64,000 nt of DNA, taken from assembly GCA_030248215.1 (NCBI GenBank), contig JASANG010002037.1, positions 246,805 to 310,804 of the forward strand. The letters are read 5' to 3'. The notes under the pieces were generated by a model. That model did not search any database and was not told the DNA's origin. It saw only the letters and a list, made by a program, of their open reading frames with translations. Below, in pieces: positions 9,897 to 23,082 of the stretch; the stretch's first letter is position 1; the number at the start of each line of letters is the position of its first letter. Position numbers and translations under genes: made by a program. This DNA comes from Enoplolaimus lenunculus. Taxonomy: Eukaryota; Nematoda; Enoplea; Enoplida; Thoracostomopsidae.

Positions 9897-12007
9897 TGAA
9901 GCGCAAAATTTACGTATCGGATTTGATCAATAATTTATAATGAAAATGCCGAATCAAAAAAAGTGGATTTGAAAAAAACTGAAAAAATAAGGGATTTTAA
10001 AACAAAAAACCGTTCGCCGGCTGAACCAATTAATTAATTAACTAATGGCCTTAATTAAATATACAAAATAATTATTACATTTTTATTATTCATTATAAGA
10101 TAAATTTTAAGTGTTTTTATACATTGAAAAACCGAACAATTATTCTAAACAAAAGCCTGTGTATATTTAGACAGGTGAACGTCGAAGAGTGTTTGATAAC
10201 ACGTTTTTACGGCGTTATCAAAGCTGTTTAATGCTAATTTATATCCAGGGAAGGCTTAATCTACCAATGACATCATTTCAATTGAACTTTGTAAATAAGA
10301 TTTTCGCTGGACAACGCTTAAGGGGCGTAGTCCGAATTTCATTTTAGGGATAATAACTTAATAAGAAGACACAGAGATTGCGAGCCAGCAAGAAAATAGT
10401 TTTTCACTTTGTTTTGTCTAAAGACAATAAATAGTTTACTGCATTTATCTGTCCCTTGCTACAGGTGGGTATGTAAATGTCGCTGTAATCAGATTTGATT
10501 GGCTTTAAATGCTGACAAACAATGTTGTCGTCAGCAAAAACAAACAGAAATCATTGGAAATGAGCTTAGGAGAATAGAGGGGGCAGGGAGACGATATATG
10601 GCCAGCATCAAACAACTTGCAGGGGGGGTAAAAACATCAAGTGGGGCATAGTTTTTAGTGTAATTTCTTTTTATACACACACCTTGAATACGTCTGTCTC
10701 TGCTGTAGCGGATCATCTACGTTATAATGCGTGCGCTATTGTAATAATTTGTCTAATTACTCGGCAAGGATTCGTGTGCAAAACGAAGCTGTAACTAACG
10801 TGTTAGGTAGAATTCCATGCGGTATGTAGACACTATTAACTGTCTCGACACTGTCCGAAGAGAGTCGGGACAAACGTTATGCATGTTTACGATGCTATAA
10901 AAACACAGTGTGATATGTCTTTACTTCCTCGTTAGGAAATACAGGACTTTATAAACTAGTCTCATATTAGTGTATGTTACAACGACGTTGGGCCTTACTC
11001 AGACCCAGACATTTTGAGACAAACGGGGTTGAGGATTTAGAAACGATGAACTTTATAATAAGGTTTAAACTTAGAATTAGGCTTACGTTTTGGCTAATAT
11101 TTAGGCTTGGATTTATACCTATACTTAGTAGGCAGATCCCTATGAAATGTCTGCCAAAATTTTGAAGAGGCGAGAGGTTTTATGCTACACAACTGAAAAG
11201 TAACTACTGTACAGGGCCTTGTTTGTGAGACCCAATGTTCATTGTTCACAAGTTTAACGCATTTATACTGTTTAGAATAAACTTATGTGACGCAAAACCT
11301 TTTAGTGGTTCATTACATTTTTTAAGCTCAGTCATTTAGCTTCTGTGTCTTAAACTAAAAACAGCAACCGTTAACTCATCCCCGCTTACCAGTATTTATC
11401 CGGTTTGGCAACTATCCGTTGAATTAAACGTTTATTTGTCTTGTATCAAAAACTGAAGCAACGGTGCAAGGTTATACATGGGAATGTACTGTCAAAACTT
11501 AAATATGCTTAAAGTTTCGAACTCAACTTTATTTGGGCCGGCAGTTATTTATGCGCTAAAATTTGGAATAATTGACATTTATGAACTACAATTAGGGTTT
11601 AGGGACTATACACGATTATGGAATTTTATTAGGAATATGAACTGCTATGTGAAACTCGTGCCAGAAAGGTTTATTTTTATTTAAAAAGTAAATATTTTAA
11701 AAGACACGTATTTGTCCGACCGGCCTCCGTCTATTCTGAAGATCTTTGGATCCATTTACCCAGCTTTGATTGTACAGTTTTATACAGAGGTCTGTAACGT
11801 TTTAAATTTCATATTTTGGTTTGAAACGAGCTGCGAATACCCAAAATATAAAATTTTGATTTTCTTTACTCAAACCCAAGGGCATGAAACCGAAGGGGGC
11901 CCAGAAGGCATAGCACCTCTAGAAAGTTTTTGCCCCCATAGAAAAGTTATACCGTTGATTCACTGCCCTTATGTTAATTTACTAACACCACTTAAAAATA
12001 AGTTTTA
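9897..12007. other. Intergenic, mostly unremarkable; mariner-like MITE fragment at 11390-11645
   Basis: AT-rich spacer between the divergent genes. From about 11390 to 11645 the text matches the interior of the mariner-like MITEs at 33168 and 48229 (CGTTTATTTGTCTTGTATCA and the TTAGGGTTTAGGGACT region), so it is a fragment without termini. Short open frames at 10974-11165 and 11712-12029 look random. I see nothing else. Confidence 0.5.
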
Positions 12008-12666
12008 CACACAAAATAAATTGTTTTGAAGTTTCAAGACTCCTACTTTATTAAATTTTCAAAACATTAAAATGTCTTTTATTTCAGACATTAATTGCTT
12101 CAAACAGCTCAGAAGTTTGTGTCTGAAATGATTAAATCATAAATGTCTTAAATTTATGAATTTATTTTCTGAATTTTATGTATTTAAAAAAGTTGCTCCG
12201 TTCATATCCTTGAGAGAGTATATAAATGATCGCATTTCGAAGATATTTTGGGTTGAGCTGAGGCTCCCCCCAAACTAAGTTTATGTCTTGGACGTATCTT
12301 AGGTCATAAAACAAGGGAATTTGGTTGAGCTTAACTTTGAATTTTTAATGCGACTTCTCCGGCAAACCTTGTTTCTAAGACACATATGTCTCAAAAATCA
12401 GCAAAACTAGTTTTTATTTGAGACATTTGTCGTATATTTCAGGCATACTTGTCTAGTATTTCAGGAATGTTTGTCATAATCGTATATAAAACACACTCTT
12501 AAATTTAAGACATTTAAGTGTTAAAAAATTAAGTCACAAATTTGTGTAAAATTTCAGAAACTAATGTCCTGCATTCAAGACATATATGTGTCTGGAGTCA
12601 ACATTAACACATAATTGTCTTGAATTTAAGAAAATAATCCTTGAATATCAGAAACTGTTTTTTGTG
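12008..12666. mobile_element. TA-flanked MITE rich in TTTCAG motifs
   Basis: About 659 bp bounded by TA, with inverted tips CACACAAAA and TTTTGTG. The body repeats words such as CATAAATGTCTT, TATTTCAGACATT and AAGACATTTAAGTG. A diverged copy occupies 31731-32398, and a shorter relative 15226-15474. The TA duplication suggests a mariner-type origin. No coding capacity. Confidence 0.6.
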
Positions 12667-14767
12667 TATAGCGAATGGATTAATTAGTAAGCTCCAGTTA
12701 GGCTTTGGCTTAGGCTTTGACTAAGACATTGAAACGTTTGTTTGGATTACGAGTTCATTGATATTGACAGAAACCAGTCCTTGTGATTTTCTGGTAATCC
12801 AAATTTCTGTTAAGCTTAGGAAAAATTCTTTTGGTTTTTGGATCAACCCATTTTTAAACCGTAAATTGACTAAAACGCCTAGTTTTTAGTATTTTCTGCA
12901 TTGTCTAAACGGCTTAACCAGCTTTACAACATATATTTTTACGCTAATAAAACAAACATATGAAAGAGATAAACTAAACTAAACGGTGTACAAAGTGCAA
13001 CTTAAGTACAGCTGCACTTTGTGTGAAATTTGACTTGCGATTCAAGAGGGAAGTCAGTATTTTGCTAAACGGGGTTACGTTCAATGAAAATTTCGAAGTG
13101 ATTTCTTGTTTTAAACACTGAAACAAATCGTAAAAATCGCAGGACAAAAGCCACAATGACGCGTTTGACGCCTAACTGCAACCTGCAACGCCTTTGTAAG
13201 CGTACAGCATTGTGCTGTTGTGCAATCAATGATAAAAACCAAACAAATTAGCTTTGAAGCGATATTTTTTGCTTATGCTGCAAGACAACATTGTATGCCT
13301 ATGAAGTCTACAGCGAACCAGGTTTCAAACCAAACTCTAAAACCAAAGCCTAAACCTAAGAATTTATCCGGAGCCGGAACGCGAGTCGGAGGCCGATTTT
13401 CTGCCGGCGCTGGTATTGCAGGCAGACCTCCGCTTACATCCTGTGTTGCAGCTGTAGCCAATTTATAGCAACAAACTTAGAAACAAACGACTTCGAACAG
13501 TTTGGAATCACAAACTTTGCTCGCAAAAAGGACAAATGCAAACAACATTCGCAATTTCAAAAGAATCATACTTACTTGGTTCAACTGCCATGACGACTTT
13601 AAGTTATACTCGTTGCTAAACCACGATGGATGTTATTTTGAATAAATAAGCAGGAAAAAGTCCTTCAGAAATTGTAAGTAAGTTTAAAATATTACTTGTT
13701 TATTTAAAAATATTCGTTTAAAAACGTATATTCAAAGACAAATCATGCAAATATGTCACTGAAACAAACACAAGGCTTTCTCAAATGTGTGTGCTTGAAC
13801 TCGTTAGCTCCTGGAATGAAATAGTACATTCCTCTACTGTCCAGGATGAAACAGGAGATGAAAAATAGTCCGAGTTGGAACCGGAAGCTAACAAAAGTTG
13901 CTAAAGTGGGAGATGAAGCTGCATGCAATCATTGGTCAAAATTTATACTTTTTCGAAATGAAATCCTGACTTAAACCCTCTTCCACAAACACATTTGAAA
14001 AATACCAACTGTAAATTAGAATGAAATTTAGTTTGTTTTGTAGGATTTGTGAAAACTGGTAATATATTTGGAATACCGTCCTCCAGAGAACTTAGCCAAT
14101 GGGGACCAGTTGGAACGTGGAAACCCCTCCAATGGTTTCGAAACATTTCATAACCAACAATTTGAAAAAATATTTATATTTGGAAACCAGCTATAAAGAC
14201 TGACACACTTGGTATGGCTGTATAAAATCCAAAATTCTGGCTGTTTAGTCGCTTAGAACTCATAATATTTTTAAAATCATTGCAGTCGTAGAACTTTTTT
14301 ATAATATACAGTGTAAGAACACCAGCGGATCCATGTGGCGTACGCCATCCCGTCAAATTTTTTTGCGATAAATAATAAGGTCCGACTAACAATTTTTCCA
14401 CCTCGGAAAATTTTTTTGTGATAAAATGATAATCCGCAATTTAAAACGCTAAAAATGGCAATAGCATACAGTAAAAATTGCGGTGTTAGAATGGATTATC
14501 CAAATATATAAATAAAGTAAAATTTACCGATTGTCTTACGCCTGGTAGCGACCCAAAATTAATACGAATTTATCATGAAACGCTATTTTTTCCGTTTACA
14601 TAACGTAAACACGAACTAAATTCATACAAAATATACAATACAATTACGTAGAAATGCAATTGTTCCAATAACAGGTGTTCTATTATCTTCAAATATACAA
14701 AGCTGCTATTAAAAATCACTTGTGTATACAGCGGCCAGTAGCGAATTAAAGATTTTTTGCTGGTAAG
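12667..14767. other. Intergenic, no gene recognised
   Basis: AT-rich. Small open frames on both strands near 13220-13470 overlap one another in a locally GC-richer patch containing an AAACCTAAGCC-type MITE remnant at about 13330-13360. Frames at 13743-14401 on the minus strand lack recognisable protein features. I see no convincing gene. Confidence 0.45.
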
Positions 14768-14936
14768 CAGTGGCGGATCCAGGATCTCAAACTGGGGGGC
14801 TAAAATTTCACAAGTAATAAACTTATTTTTGACCCACACACAAACCACGAACTATTGTCACAAAATTGCTATATAATTTTTATCGAGATGCTGTTGGGGG
14901 GCACGGCAGGGATGGTCCCCCATGGATCCGCCATTG
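14768..14936. mobile_element. hAT-like MITE (CAGTGGCGGATCC ends)
   Basis: A 169-bp element with inverted ends CAGTGGCGGATCCAGGAT and ATGGATCCGCCATTG. A perfect 8-bp target duplication, CTGGTAAG, lies at 14760-14767 and 14937-14944. Both are hAT hallmarks. A second copy at 52271-52623 carries an insertion. Confidence 0.88.
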
Positions 14937-15225
14937 CTGGTAAGGACCCCACATTTTGCACAAAATGGCTGATGGCAAATACTGCAGAGTGTCTCGTTTC
15001 ACACTTCTGAACGCGCTGTGGAAACCAGCTTAAAACGAAGCTACAATAGTTTCTGAGAGCCAGGTTCGTCCGTAGCCAACTCAAAATGCTGGGCGAGAGC
15101 TAAAAATATTTATTATAGTCTTTTTCGCGTTTTATACGATTTGCTAGTGAGGTTGAAATTTCTTTAGTATGGGGCAAAAATCTCGGAGGGGTCTCTGAGC
15201 CATCCAAGTCCCCTTCTGACCACTG

Positions 15226-15474
15226 CAAACAAAAAAGTATTTCTGAATTTATTCAGAAAAGTGTTTTCTGTGGTAAATCTGAAAAGTTTTGCTGATATTT
15301 AAGACAATTTTTCTAAAAATAACTGGAAAATGTTTATTTTCAGACTTTATTTCAAAACGTTTTTTGAAAACATTTCTGTTATAACAGAAATACTTTTCAA
15401 GTGCACCTTGCTAAGCATATTTTTCAAATGTAAGAAATTTTTTCTTAAATATCAGAAATATTATTTTGAGTGTG
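15226..15474. mobile_element. Short MITE related to the TTTCAG-rich family
   Basis: The ends resemble each other inverted (CAAAAAAGTATTTCTGAATTT against CACTCAAAATAATATTTCTG) and the body has the same TTTCAGAAA vocabulary as 12008-12666. Boundaries are approximate. The rest of 14937-16560 is AT-rich spacer with an AAGCCTAAATC remnant at about 15880-15960. Confidence 0.4.
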
Positions 15475-16560
15475 GATCGAAACGATCTCATATTTTGAAA
15501 ATTGTTTCATGTTTTCTACAGTAATAACTTCCGCATGGATTGGCATCTTCTGAATATCAGACAACATTATATACGCTTGGAATGTCTCATTTTAAAAATT
15601 TTTATATATTTGAGCTTCTCATGATCTCACCTGATTACTCAACAATGCCAAAAATCGAATTGTTGAGAAACTCGATTTTTTAGTTAAAAAGTTGCTCCCT
15701 TGTGACCGCGGTTATTAAATTCATAAAATGTTAACTGATTTGTCATTGAACAGAAAATTAGGACAGCCGAAAAACAAATTTTTCTTTACGTGGCTGTGCT
15801 GTGGAATTGTCAGGAAACGCCATGAGACACTTTAATATGCAAAAATTTACAAAATAGGATGAGATTAACGGAAATCTCCTAATCCTAAGCTCGAGCGTAA
15901 ACCTTACCATAAGCCTAAATCTAAACCTAAGCCCAAACTCGAGCTTAAGCCTCTATTAAGCACCTACTCTGCTTAGCGAAGTCTATTTTTAGTTGCACTT
16001 CGTAATTTATTATTTTAAGAAAAAACCCTTTTTACAGCGGCCTTAAATCCTTTCATGTTCTTAAAAGATGTTCCATTTTTATCACTTAACCGATATTTTG
16101 AATCATGCGTTCGCGTTCATTTGTGAACCTGATACACGGCTTAAAATTCTGTTTTAGTTTCAATTAGCGCAGCAAATAGTCATGGGACCAAAATGTATAC
16201 AGTAATACGGATTATGTATATATGTCTGTGTATAGAAAAAGTATATTTTTCCGCAGGAAGCGACAAATATTTCAGCGTCGGTTCCGTTATCTTTTCATCT
16301 GACATTTGCCAAAAAATGGTTAGATTTTAAAAAATTTAAGCATATTTGATGCTGTTTTTTGTTTTATGACGCTGTTTCGCGTCAAATAAATGCAGTATAT
16401 ACTAAACAGTCGCACCGCTGGGATTTTCAATTGAGAAGGGTATTCGGTTCCTGCAGTTACAGCAGAAACGACACAACTTTAAAAATCGATATTTCCCAAT
16501 AAAAAACATTTAGTTTTATGTGGATATGGATGCGTGATTTGTTCCCCAGATCCGCCATTA

Positions 16561-16770
16561 AGGTTGCGTCATGCTTTTGTTGACGTCCGGCGTCGTTCTC
16601 ACCGTCCGTCATCCCGTCCGGCGCCGTCCGTCACCGTATGCAAATAGCTCACGTTCGTTACCGTGTAGTAACGGACGGCGCCGGACGGTGGCGGACGGCG
16701 TAATAAGGATGACGCACAGTGACGGACGGCGCCGTCCGAACGGTGCCACACGACAATTGTAGCGCAATCC
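16561..16770. mobile_element. Harbinger-like MITE (TTA target duplication)
   Basis: A 210-bp element flanked by TTA on both sides (16558-16560 and 16771-16773). The ends AGGTTGCG and AGCGCAATCC are inverted, and the long subterminal repeats are rich in GGCGCCGTCCGTCACCGT and its complement. TWA duplications are typical of PIF/Harbinger. Relatives: 24023, about 34306, 39457, 46123 and 51030. The open frames here are by-products of the CpG-rich repeat. Confidence 0.8.
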
Positions 16771-17160
16771 TTACGGTATGCGTTAATCAATGAACAAAAC
16801 ATCGCGAGAGAAGCGATCAGGACGACGTAATTTCCATATTTGGTTCATGAATTAGTGGTTCTAATCCCCAAAGACTACACTTGCTACGCGCCTAAACAAT
16901 ATATATGTAGTAGTTTTGCTATTAGATATTTGTAAAACTCAGAAAAGGGCATCCTTTTAAAACCTTAATCCCAAACAAAAATTCTTTATTTGAACTTCGG
17001 CTTTACTGTTTTTGAAATATTCCAAAATGGTTTTTGCAGCTGAACACACAAAATCTCCAATTTAGCAATGAGTCCTGTAATTTGTAAAATTTGTTATTTT
17101 CAGAGGCAAGAAGATTACCAGATGGGACCATAGGAAAATTTTTCTATCATAGAATTTTTT

Positions 17161-17545
17161 CAGTGGAAAATTTTTTTCGGCTTATTAATTAAGCTAATAT
17201 GCAAATTATCTATGAGCTAACTACTCAATTATCGGTTTTGGACGCTTGTAAACAACTTAATCAGATTACGCGCACCCAAAAATCTTTAGTGAACCCTAAC
17301 AATTATTGCAATAATTTAAAAAGTCCTAATTTCGCTTATCAATTATTTTAATATGCAAATTAGGTATTAGCTAACTGTTCAATTATCGGTTTTGTACGTT
17401 TATAAACAGTCTATTCGGATTCATCGCACCCAAAAACCCATTAATGCTGAAATTAGTTTGCTTGTCATTGTAATAATTAGTGAAATAATGTAGAAAGTCC
17501 TAATTTAGGCTTAACTAATTATGCAAATTAGCCTGTAGCTGATTG
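17161..17545 (+). promoter_or_regulatory. Diverged tandem repeat with three POU-type octamers upstream of first exon
   Basis: Two diverged units of about 155-170 bp and a partial third share the order ATGCAAAT, AGCTAACT, CAATTATCGGTTTTG, CGCACCCAAAAA. The octamer ATGCAAAT, the classic POU/Oct site, is at 17199-17206, 17353-17360 and 17521-17528. The last lies about 160 bp before the ATG at 17687. A regulatory role is inferred from position and motif only. Confidence 0.4.
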
Positions 17546-17686
17546 TAATCAGGTTAATATCAGCCTAGATGAAGTCCTGGTCACGTCGTAGGTTATGCTT
17601 AGGAACTTGAACCTGCTAAAGAAATTTATTTTATGTATATATTAAATATTTTTATTGTCTAAATGTAAATATATAATCTTTAAATA

Positions 17687-18428
17687 ATGTTTGTGCCCAA
17701 AATTCGAACACCAACCGTATTTACATTTAACCGCCAGTCGCCATCACCACCTCCGGTTCCGGAAACCCCACGACACAACAGCGTAACCTCATCAACTCTC
17801 CTATTGGCCCCATTACAAGAGTGCATATCCCCCTTACAAGAGTACTTATCCGTTTCCAAAACAAGGTCATTGTCGCGGCTTACTCATCCAAGCAAGTCCT
17901 ACAGGTGTGATGACGTCACGAAATCAACAGAAGAGTGCACTAAATGTGACCAGGAGGCACAGTCACATCATTGTACTTCTGTAAGAAATATAGCCAACAT
18001 TAACCGTACAGGAGTGCAAAACCGTGCGTTATCTTACAAACCTGGGTTACGTCTGGAATTACTGGTCCCTCCCAGGGGAATTGCAACAACCAAGGACTCC
18101 TCAGCCCCTAAAAGTTCCCATATGAGTGGGGAAACAGCATCTCATAGGCCCAGCATATTGCTTGAAAAGCTTTCCAGTAAAATAGGGGCGGCGACCTCTC
18201 CGGATTGTTTGTCTGCTACGGACACGTCCGTGGGCGGACAAACTCCAACAGGAGGAACTCAACGACGAAAAGGTCGACTTCAGCGTCAGAGTAAAGCGGG
18301 GGGTATTGGCTCGACTGGGGCACTGCTTATGTCTACAACAGCGCTGCTTCGAGTTACCGAACCTGATTTTGAAATTCGGCCAATGCCAGCAAAACGTCGA
18401 CGATTTGGATCAATTTGCATGAGCAGAG
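17687..18428 (+). CDS. Alternative first exon 1a, disordered Ser/Pro/Arg-rich protein (unknown gene)
   Basis: The ATG follows an in-frame TAA two codons upstream, with no acceptor nearby, so this looks like a genuine 5' exon. It encodes 247 codons and ends in phase 1 at a GTAAAT donor. The product is low-complexity: proline-rich near the start (SPSPPPVPETP), many Ser and Thr, and basic patches QRRKGRLQRQS and PAKRRRFGS that resemble basophilic-kinase sites. No folded domain or signal peptide is seen. It joins in frame to the exon at 30522. A strongly similar basic motif occurs in exon 1c. I do not recognise the gene; a scaffold or regulatory protein is plausible but unproven. Confidence 0.7.
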
Positions 18429-21400
18429 GTAAATTAGTCTTTCTTGAGATAAACGATTAGGCCTGTATCCGAAGATTCGTGAGGAGAGATTTAATATCGC
18501 TCTCCCACGCCAAGAAATATTTGGCCAACTTGCGAAGTTTTTGGTTTGTAGCTATAAAAAAGGTCAAGCGGCTTAGCACCCGTAGAATCTTTCGACCCCT
18601 AGAAAAATTTAACCCCGATTGTGGCCGACCGATAGGTATTTTTCAGGAGGGCGGGAACCATTTGAGGGACCAGTGGGCCAAAATAGCTTGAAGCTAATCA
18701 CTTTACAATCTTTTCCATAGTGGCCCACCTGACCTGGAGATATTTTAAAACTCTTAAAGTTTTAGTCGCTTTCGTGTGAAATCGCATCATTCCCCTTTTA
18801 TGAAAATTTGCTCCAATCTGACATGTTGGGCGGCGCTGACCCCTCGAGGCTCATGCTACTATTCGTACACTTGACGTTCGTTGTTCGATATTTTAACATC
18901 TTCTACACTAACTTGCGTACACAGCTTTCAGTTACATTTTTTCTGCAGAAATAAGGTTCATATTTGATGGTCATAAACACAAATTAATTTAGTAAAATAT
19001 GTACAATTTCAGCAATTTGGACTTGATTCGCAAAGGCTTTTATGCAACGCTTTTATGGAGGGGGCGTTTATCAGCTGTCTTGGTGTCTACATTTCAAGCC
19101 GTATTCTCAAATGTGTGTAACATCAAGCATAAGCTAGTAACAGATATTTAAACAGGGTAGCTACAGCATCCATAAACCTCAAAAGTTACAGGGGAAAGCA
19201 AGTCAGATACATTTCTTCATTACCGATAAAGGAAATTGAATTTGGAAATTCGGTCAATTTTTTACTGCTCTTGTTTTCAAAAACAGTAGTGGTAATTTGA
19301 ATTTGTTGTGAACTTTTCAGTTACCTACTTCTGTTTCGAAAGTAACGGCAGTGGGAAATTGAAAAAGTTTTCAAACTCTTAGGAGTCGCCATTTTCCACC
19401 TGATGGGCGCATATAAAAGTGGATGACTCATAAACAATAACAGACTTTATTACTTGAGTCCTATCGTTCTAAAGATAGAAGACCTATCACTTATTGGCTG
19501 TGAGTGCTCTACACAGTTGAGAATGCGAGTTGAACGGTTGATGTCCCAAGACTTGTAGTTTACCCGGGTACAGACTGGAGATTTAATGCTGTTGATAGAC
19601 TTACCTGTCGGCCATGGGAGCTAAGACGTTGGTATGGTAGTGTTGAGCAGTTACTCGTTATTCCTACTGGCCAGCCGACCGGTGGCCAAAGGGACCTTTG
19701 AGAAGCCGGCGACTCCTGGCCTGTGCATAACACTACTGTACGGGCTGCCAGGGAAACAGGATACAACCCAGAGGTCTGTCTTCAGCTGTGTCGGCAATTC
19801 GACCTCCAGCACCGTCTTCTTCGGTACAATTTCTGTCGGAGGTTGCAACAATTTTAATAGTGAAGTTTTCCGTAGTTTTAAAACATTTTTATCGTTCGGT
19901 GAGCCTTTTAGTAACTAATTTTAAACTTTTAATGAAAGAATTGTCGGAATTTCTTAAAAGTTATCCCAGAACCGAAATTCTTGACAACAGTTGACAATTA
20001 TTTGCTCAAATTGCAAACTAAACTCTATTGTAATTGCCAAATTTCTACTTCACACCCGGTTTCACCTCTGGTTCCGACAAATCTTGCTGACCTCCGGCTT
20101 CGGTTCCGGCATTTTTCACCTCTCGTTGCACCATGCTTATTACTGCTTACGTATTGTATCCGCGTTTGCCAGGAACAATTTCATTTCAATCATATTAAAG
20201 GGAACGCGTAAAAGGTCTACGACGATGTACACACCGATTCCCCAGGGATGAATTTAGATCGAACCGGTAAATTTAGTGGTTTTCGAAAACTAAATAAACT
20301 CTCACAGCGGTTGACGCTATTGGAAAAGAACTATTTTACGTTGTGGGATTGTATTTTCAACAGTGTATAGCACGCTGTACTGGTCAATTAATCTAAAGAG
20401 GATCATACATATGTTAATTATTAAAGCTTGCTGTTAAACCAAAACCTAAGCCTAAGCCTAAACTTAAGCGTTTACCCGAACCTAAACCTACGCTTCCTAG
20501 TATCCAACTGTAGCGGTATCTCTGTCTCCCAGATTGCAGGCTGCTGTAAGTCATGAATCATATTACGGATTGTAGTGTAGTGCGCCAGCCAGATGTATTG
20601 GCTGGATGGCCGGTTCGTCGGCAGCTGGCCAGCCGGTCGGCCTATAATTGCTTATAACAAAAAAGTTAGAAAAATTGTGACATCATTAATTTAATATTTT
20701 TAATGTTATTTAGATTTCTATTCAATGTTTTTAGTTGAAATCTGACATGTTGCCAACTGAGAGTCATTGCCGCAAAATGTCAGAAATAGATACGTAATAA
20801 CCCCTTGCTACGCCCTTGTTTATTCTATATATAATAAATTTATAAATAAAAGGGGCGTGTTTTAAGCGCTGGTTTGTCTACACTGCCCTCCTCTTTGTTT
20901 CGTCCCAGGACAGCTTTACGGTCCTCAGCGTAACATGTGTCAATATTTTGATCACTGAACGTTTCGTCGTAATTGTATGAAGGGAGAGTGATCGGCAATA
21001 TTTTGCATTGATATGGTGGTATATATTACGAACAATGTGGTAAACTGTCTTCTGTTAAAGCTTATGGAACACTATTGAACTTGTTCTTAGTTTGGTGTAT
21101 ATTTCACAACGAGGTCGTTTCTTGTTGAATTACTGAGCCTGAAATGATTGGTATATTTCTAGAAACGTAACGATATACACAATAAATCTTTATAATATTT
21201 AAAACTTGTATTATTGGCCGGCCGGCCGGTTAACCACTAGAAAATGTGGAACTGCACAACGCTAACGAACAGTTTTTGGAACCTAAAACGAAGCCTAGAA
21301 AATTTCAAGGAAATGAGAAAAATCTGCTGTTAAAACCAAAAATTCAGGAAACCTTTTCTGTCATCTTTGGATTTGGTTACTTAGCAGGTGATGCTAAAAT

Positions 21401-22307
21401 TTTCAACCAAGATGAACCAAACTTTGGTTTTGTATTTTGCAATTACACATTTATTTGTTGATAATAAATTTATCAAACCTACCACAAATCCTCTGTTCTC
21501 TGGGTCCATATTCTCAAATATGTGTAGCACCTTTCACTAATTTGTGATAGGACTTGTAAACTGTCGTACCCAGTGAATACCGGGTTCAAAATTTAGCACA
21601 TTCTTCGCGCTTGATTTGCACTAAATTTGTGATAATTTTGAGATTCACAAATGCAACAGTCCATCCGTTGTGGCTGTCGAGGAGTCAAAAAACAAACTAC
21701 GACGAGCACCGACATCGACCACGGAAATATATATTCTGAATTAGAATTGTCAAACCGTTAACGATGTTCAATAAAGCAAAAATTTGAACCTAAAAGATCA
21801 AAGAATTTCATTTCTAGAGGCTATGAGTGTCATTTTGAAGAACTTTAAAGAGTATTAAAATGGAACAGGTCATTTTAACGCCTGTAATTATGGGTTTTGT
21901 TTGTTTTTATACAAATTTCTGAAAAGAATATATTGTTTAATCTGTCTTGTTGTAAACCGCTCTGAATATTAAAATATTTACAAAAAATGGGCATAGAATT
22001 TAGCCATTAAACGAGTGGTTTTTTATTGCCATTTTTTATATTTTATTGTTTTCAAAGCTGCATCGCATTTGTTTTAAGAAGCCGACTCAGCTGTGACTGT
22101 AATCAGAAGCTTTTTTGTCGGAATGTTTTCGAATTGGAAATTTTTTATGGAAATATTTGAGCCATATTTTAACGTTTTATGAAATAAATATATTTATACA
22201 GCACGTAACATTGCAGTATGATTTGCGAAACGAACTTTAACTATTTTTTAGTTGTTCACAACAACCGTTGTGCAAAACAATACCAATTATTGCATCAGTG
22301 AAACCAA
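18429..22307. other. Intron 1, first part: no gene fixed
   Basis: AT-rich intron with fragments of the TATTCTCAAATGTGTGTAGC family at about 19095-19150 and 21499-21665, and an AAGCCTAAGCC remnant at about 20440-20500. A GGCCGGCCGGCCGG tract lies near 21218, and related CCAGCCGGTCGGCC text near 20590-20645 and 19665-19690. The patch 19560-19920 is open in several frames on both strands with a donor-like GACAG|GTAAGT on the minus strand, but no frame is convincing. Confidence 0.4.
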
Positions 22308-23069
22308 GAGTGCATGATCACTTATTATAACAAGAGTGTGCAACTGGAAACATTCTGTGTATTAAAGAATGTACCCGGCACTCGTTGCGTTTTTGGCCTA
22401 CCCCCCTTTGCTTAGGGGGTCTGTATGCAGTTTTATGTCGTAGTAAAGTTATTGTGTTAATATAGTCATACACACAGCGAACCTGGATGCTACTAGCAAA
22501 TTACAACCCCCCTTGTTTTAGGGGGAGGGTAGATGTATTAAGACAATAGCATTATAAACCGTTACCATTGTTACGTACAGAGCGCATAATTATGAATCAT
22601 AACATTTGAATTTGTGAGTAAGGTTAAACAAAATCTATTATTCAATTTTCAAAATTTACTTACAGATTTTATAACGATATAAAGTTCAAAATTAAATTTT
22701 AATTCAAGCGAATATAAACTTCAATGTTACTATGGGATAACCTCATAAACAAGATTTTTGCATGCAAGTATAACAGTGTAGTGAGAATGCAATCTTTACG
22801 TCTATACCCCCGTCCCGGTTATTATAAAGTTGCTAAAGCCAGTAATGCCAACAAACGCGCACTTATTTACGCATACAAACATCTCATAGTTGACCCCCCT
22901 TAAATGACGGGGGGGCAGGTGTACTGAAGCATACTTTATTGTTAATCTCTTGCTTAACCACCCCCTGATTGAGGGGGGTCGAACAAAAATGCAACGCGTG
23001 CTGGAACATTTAGTACCATGCACAGCCCAAGCAGTGCACACTCTTCTGCAAGCTAGACATCATCCACTC
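22308..23069. mobile_element. Copy of the 13-bp-junction MITE family
   Basis: The left end GAGTGCATGATC is preceded by AAACCAA. The right end CCACTC is followed by the near-palindrome TTGGTTAAACCAA (23070-23082). It contains the family hairpin ACATTCTGTGTATTAAAGAATGT and runs such as GGGGGG that recur in the other copies. A head-to-tail neighbour begins immediately after the 13-mer. The open frames over it are non-coding. Confidence 0.6.
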
Positions 23070-23082
23070 TTGGTTAAACCAA

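Noticed and set aside
16571-16802. Small Arg/Ser-rich genes on both strands
   Set aside because: They fall within the arms of a Harbinger-like MITE and recur wherever that repeat occurs.
19560-19994. Possible exon on either strand (several overlapping frames, donor-like GACAG|GTAAGT on minus)
   Set aside because: No frame has both splice borders and protein-like features, and the strands give contradictory readings.
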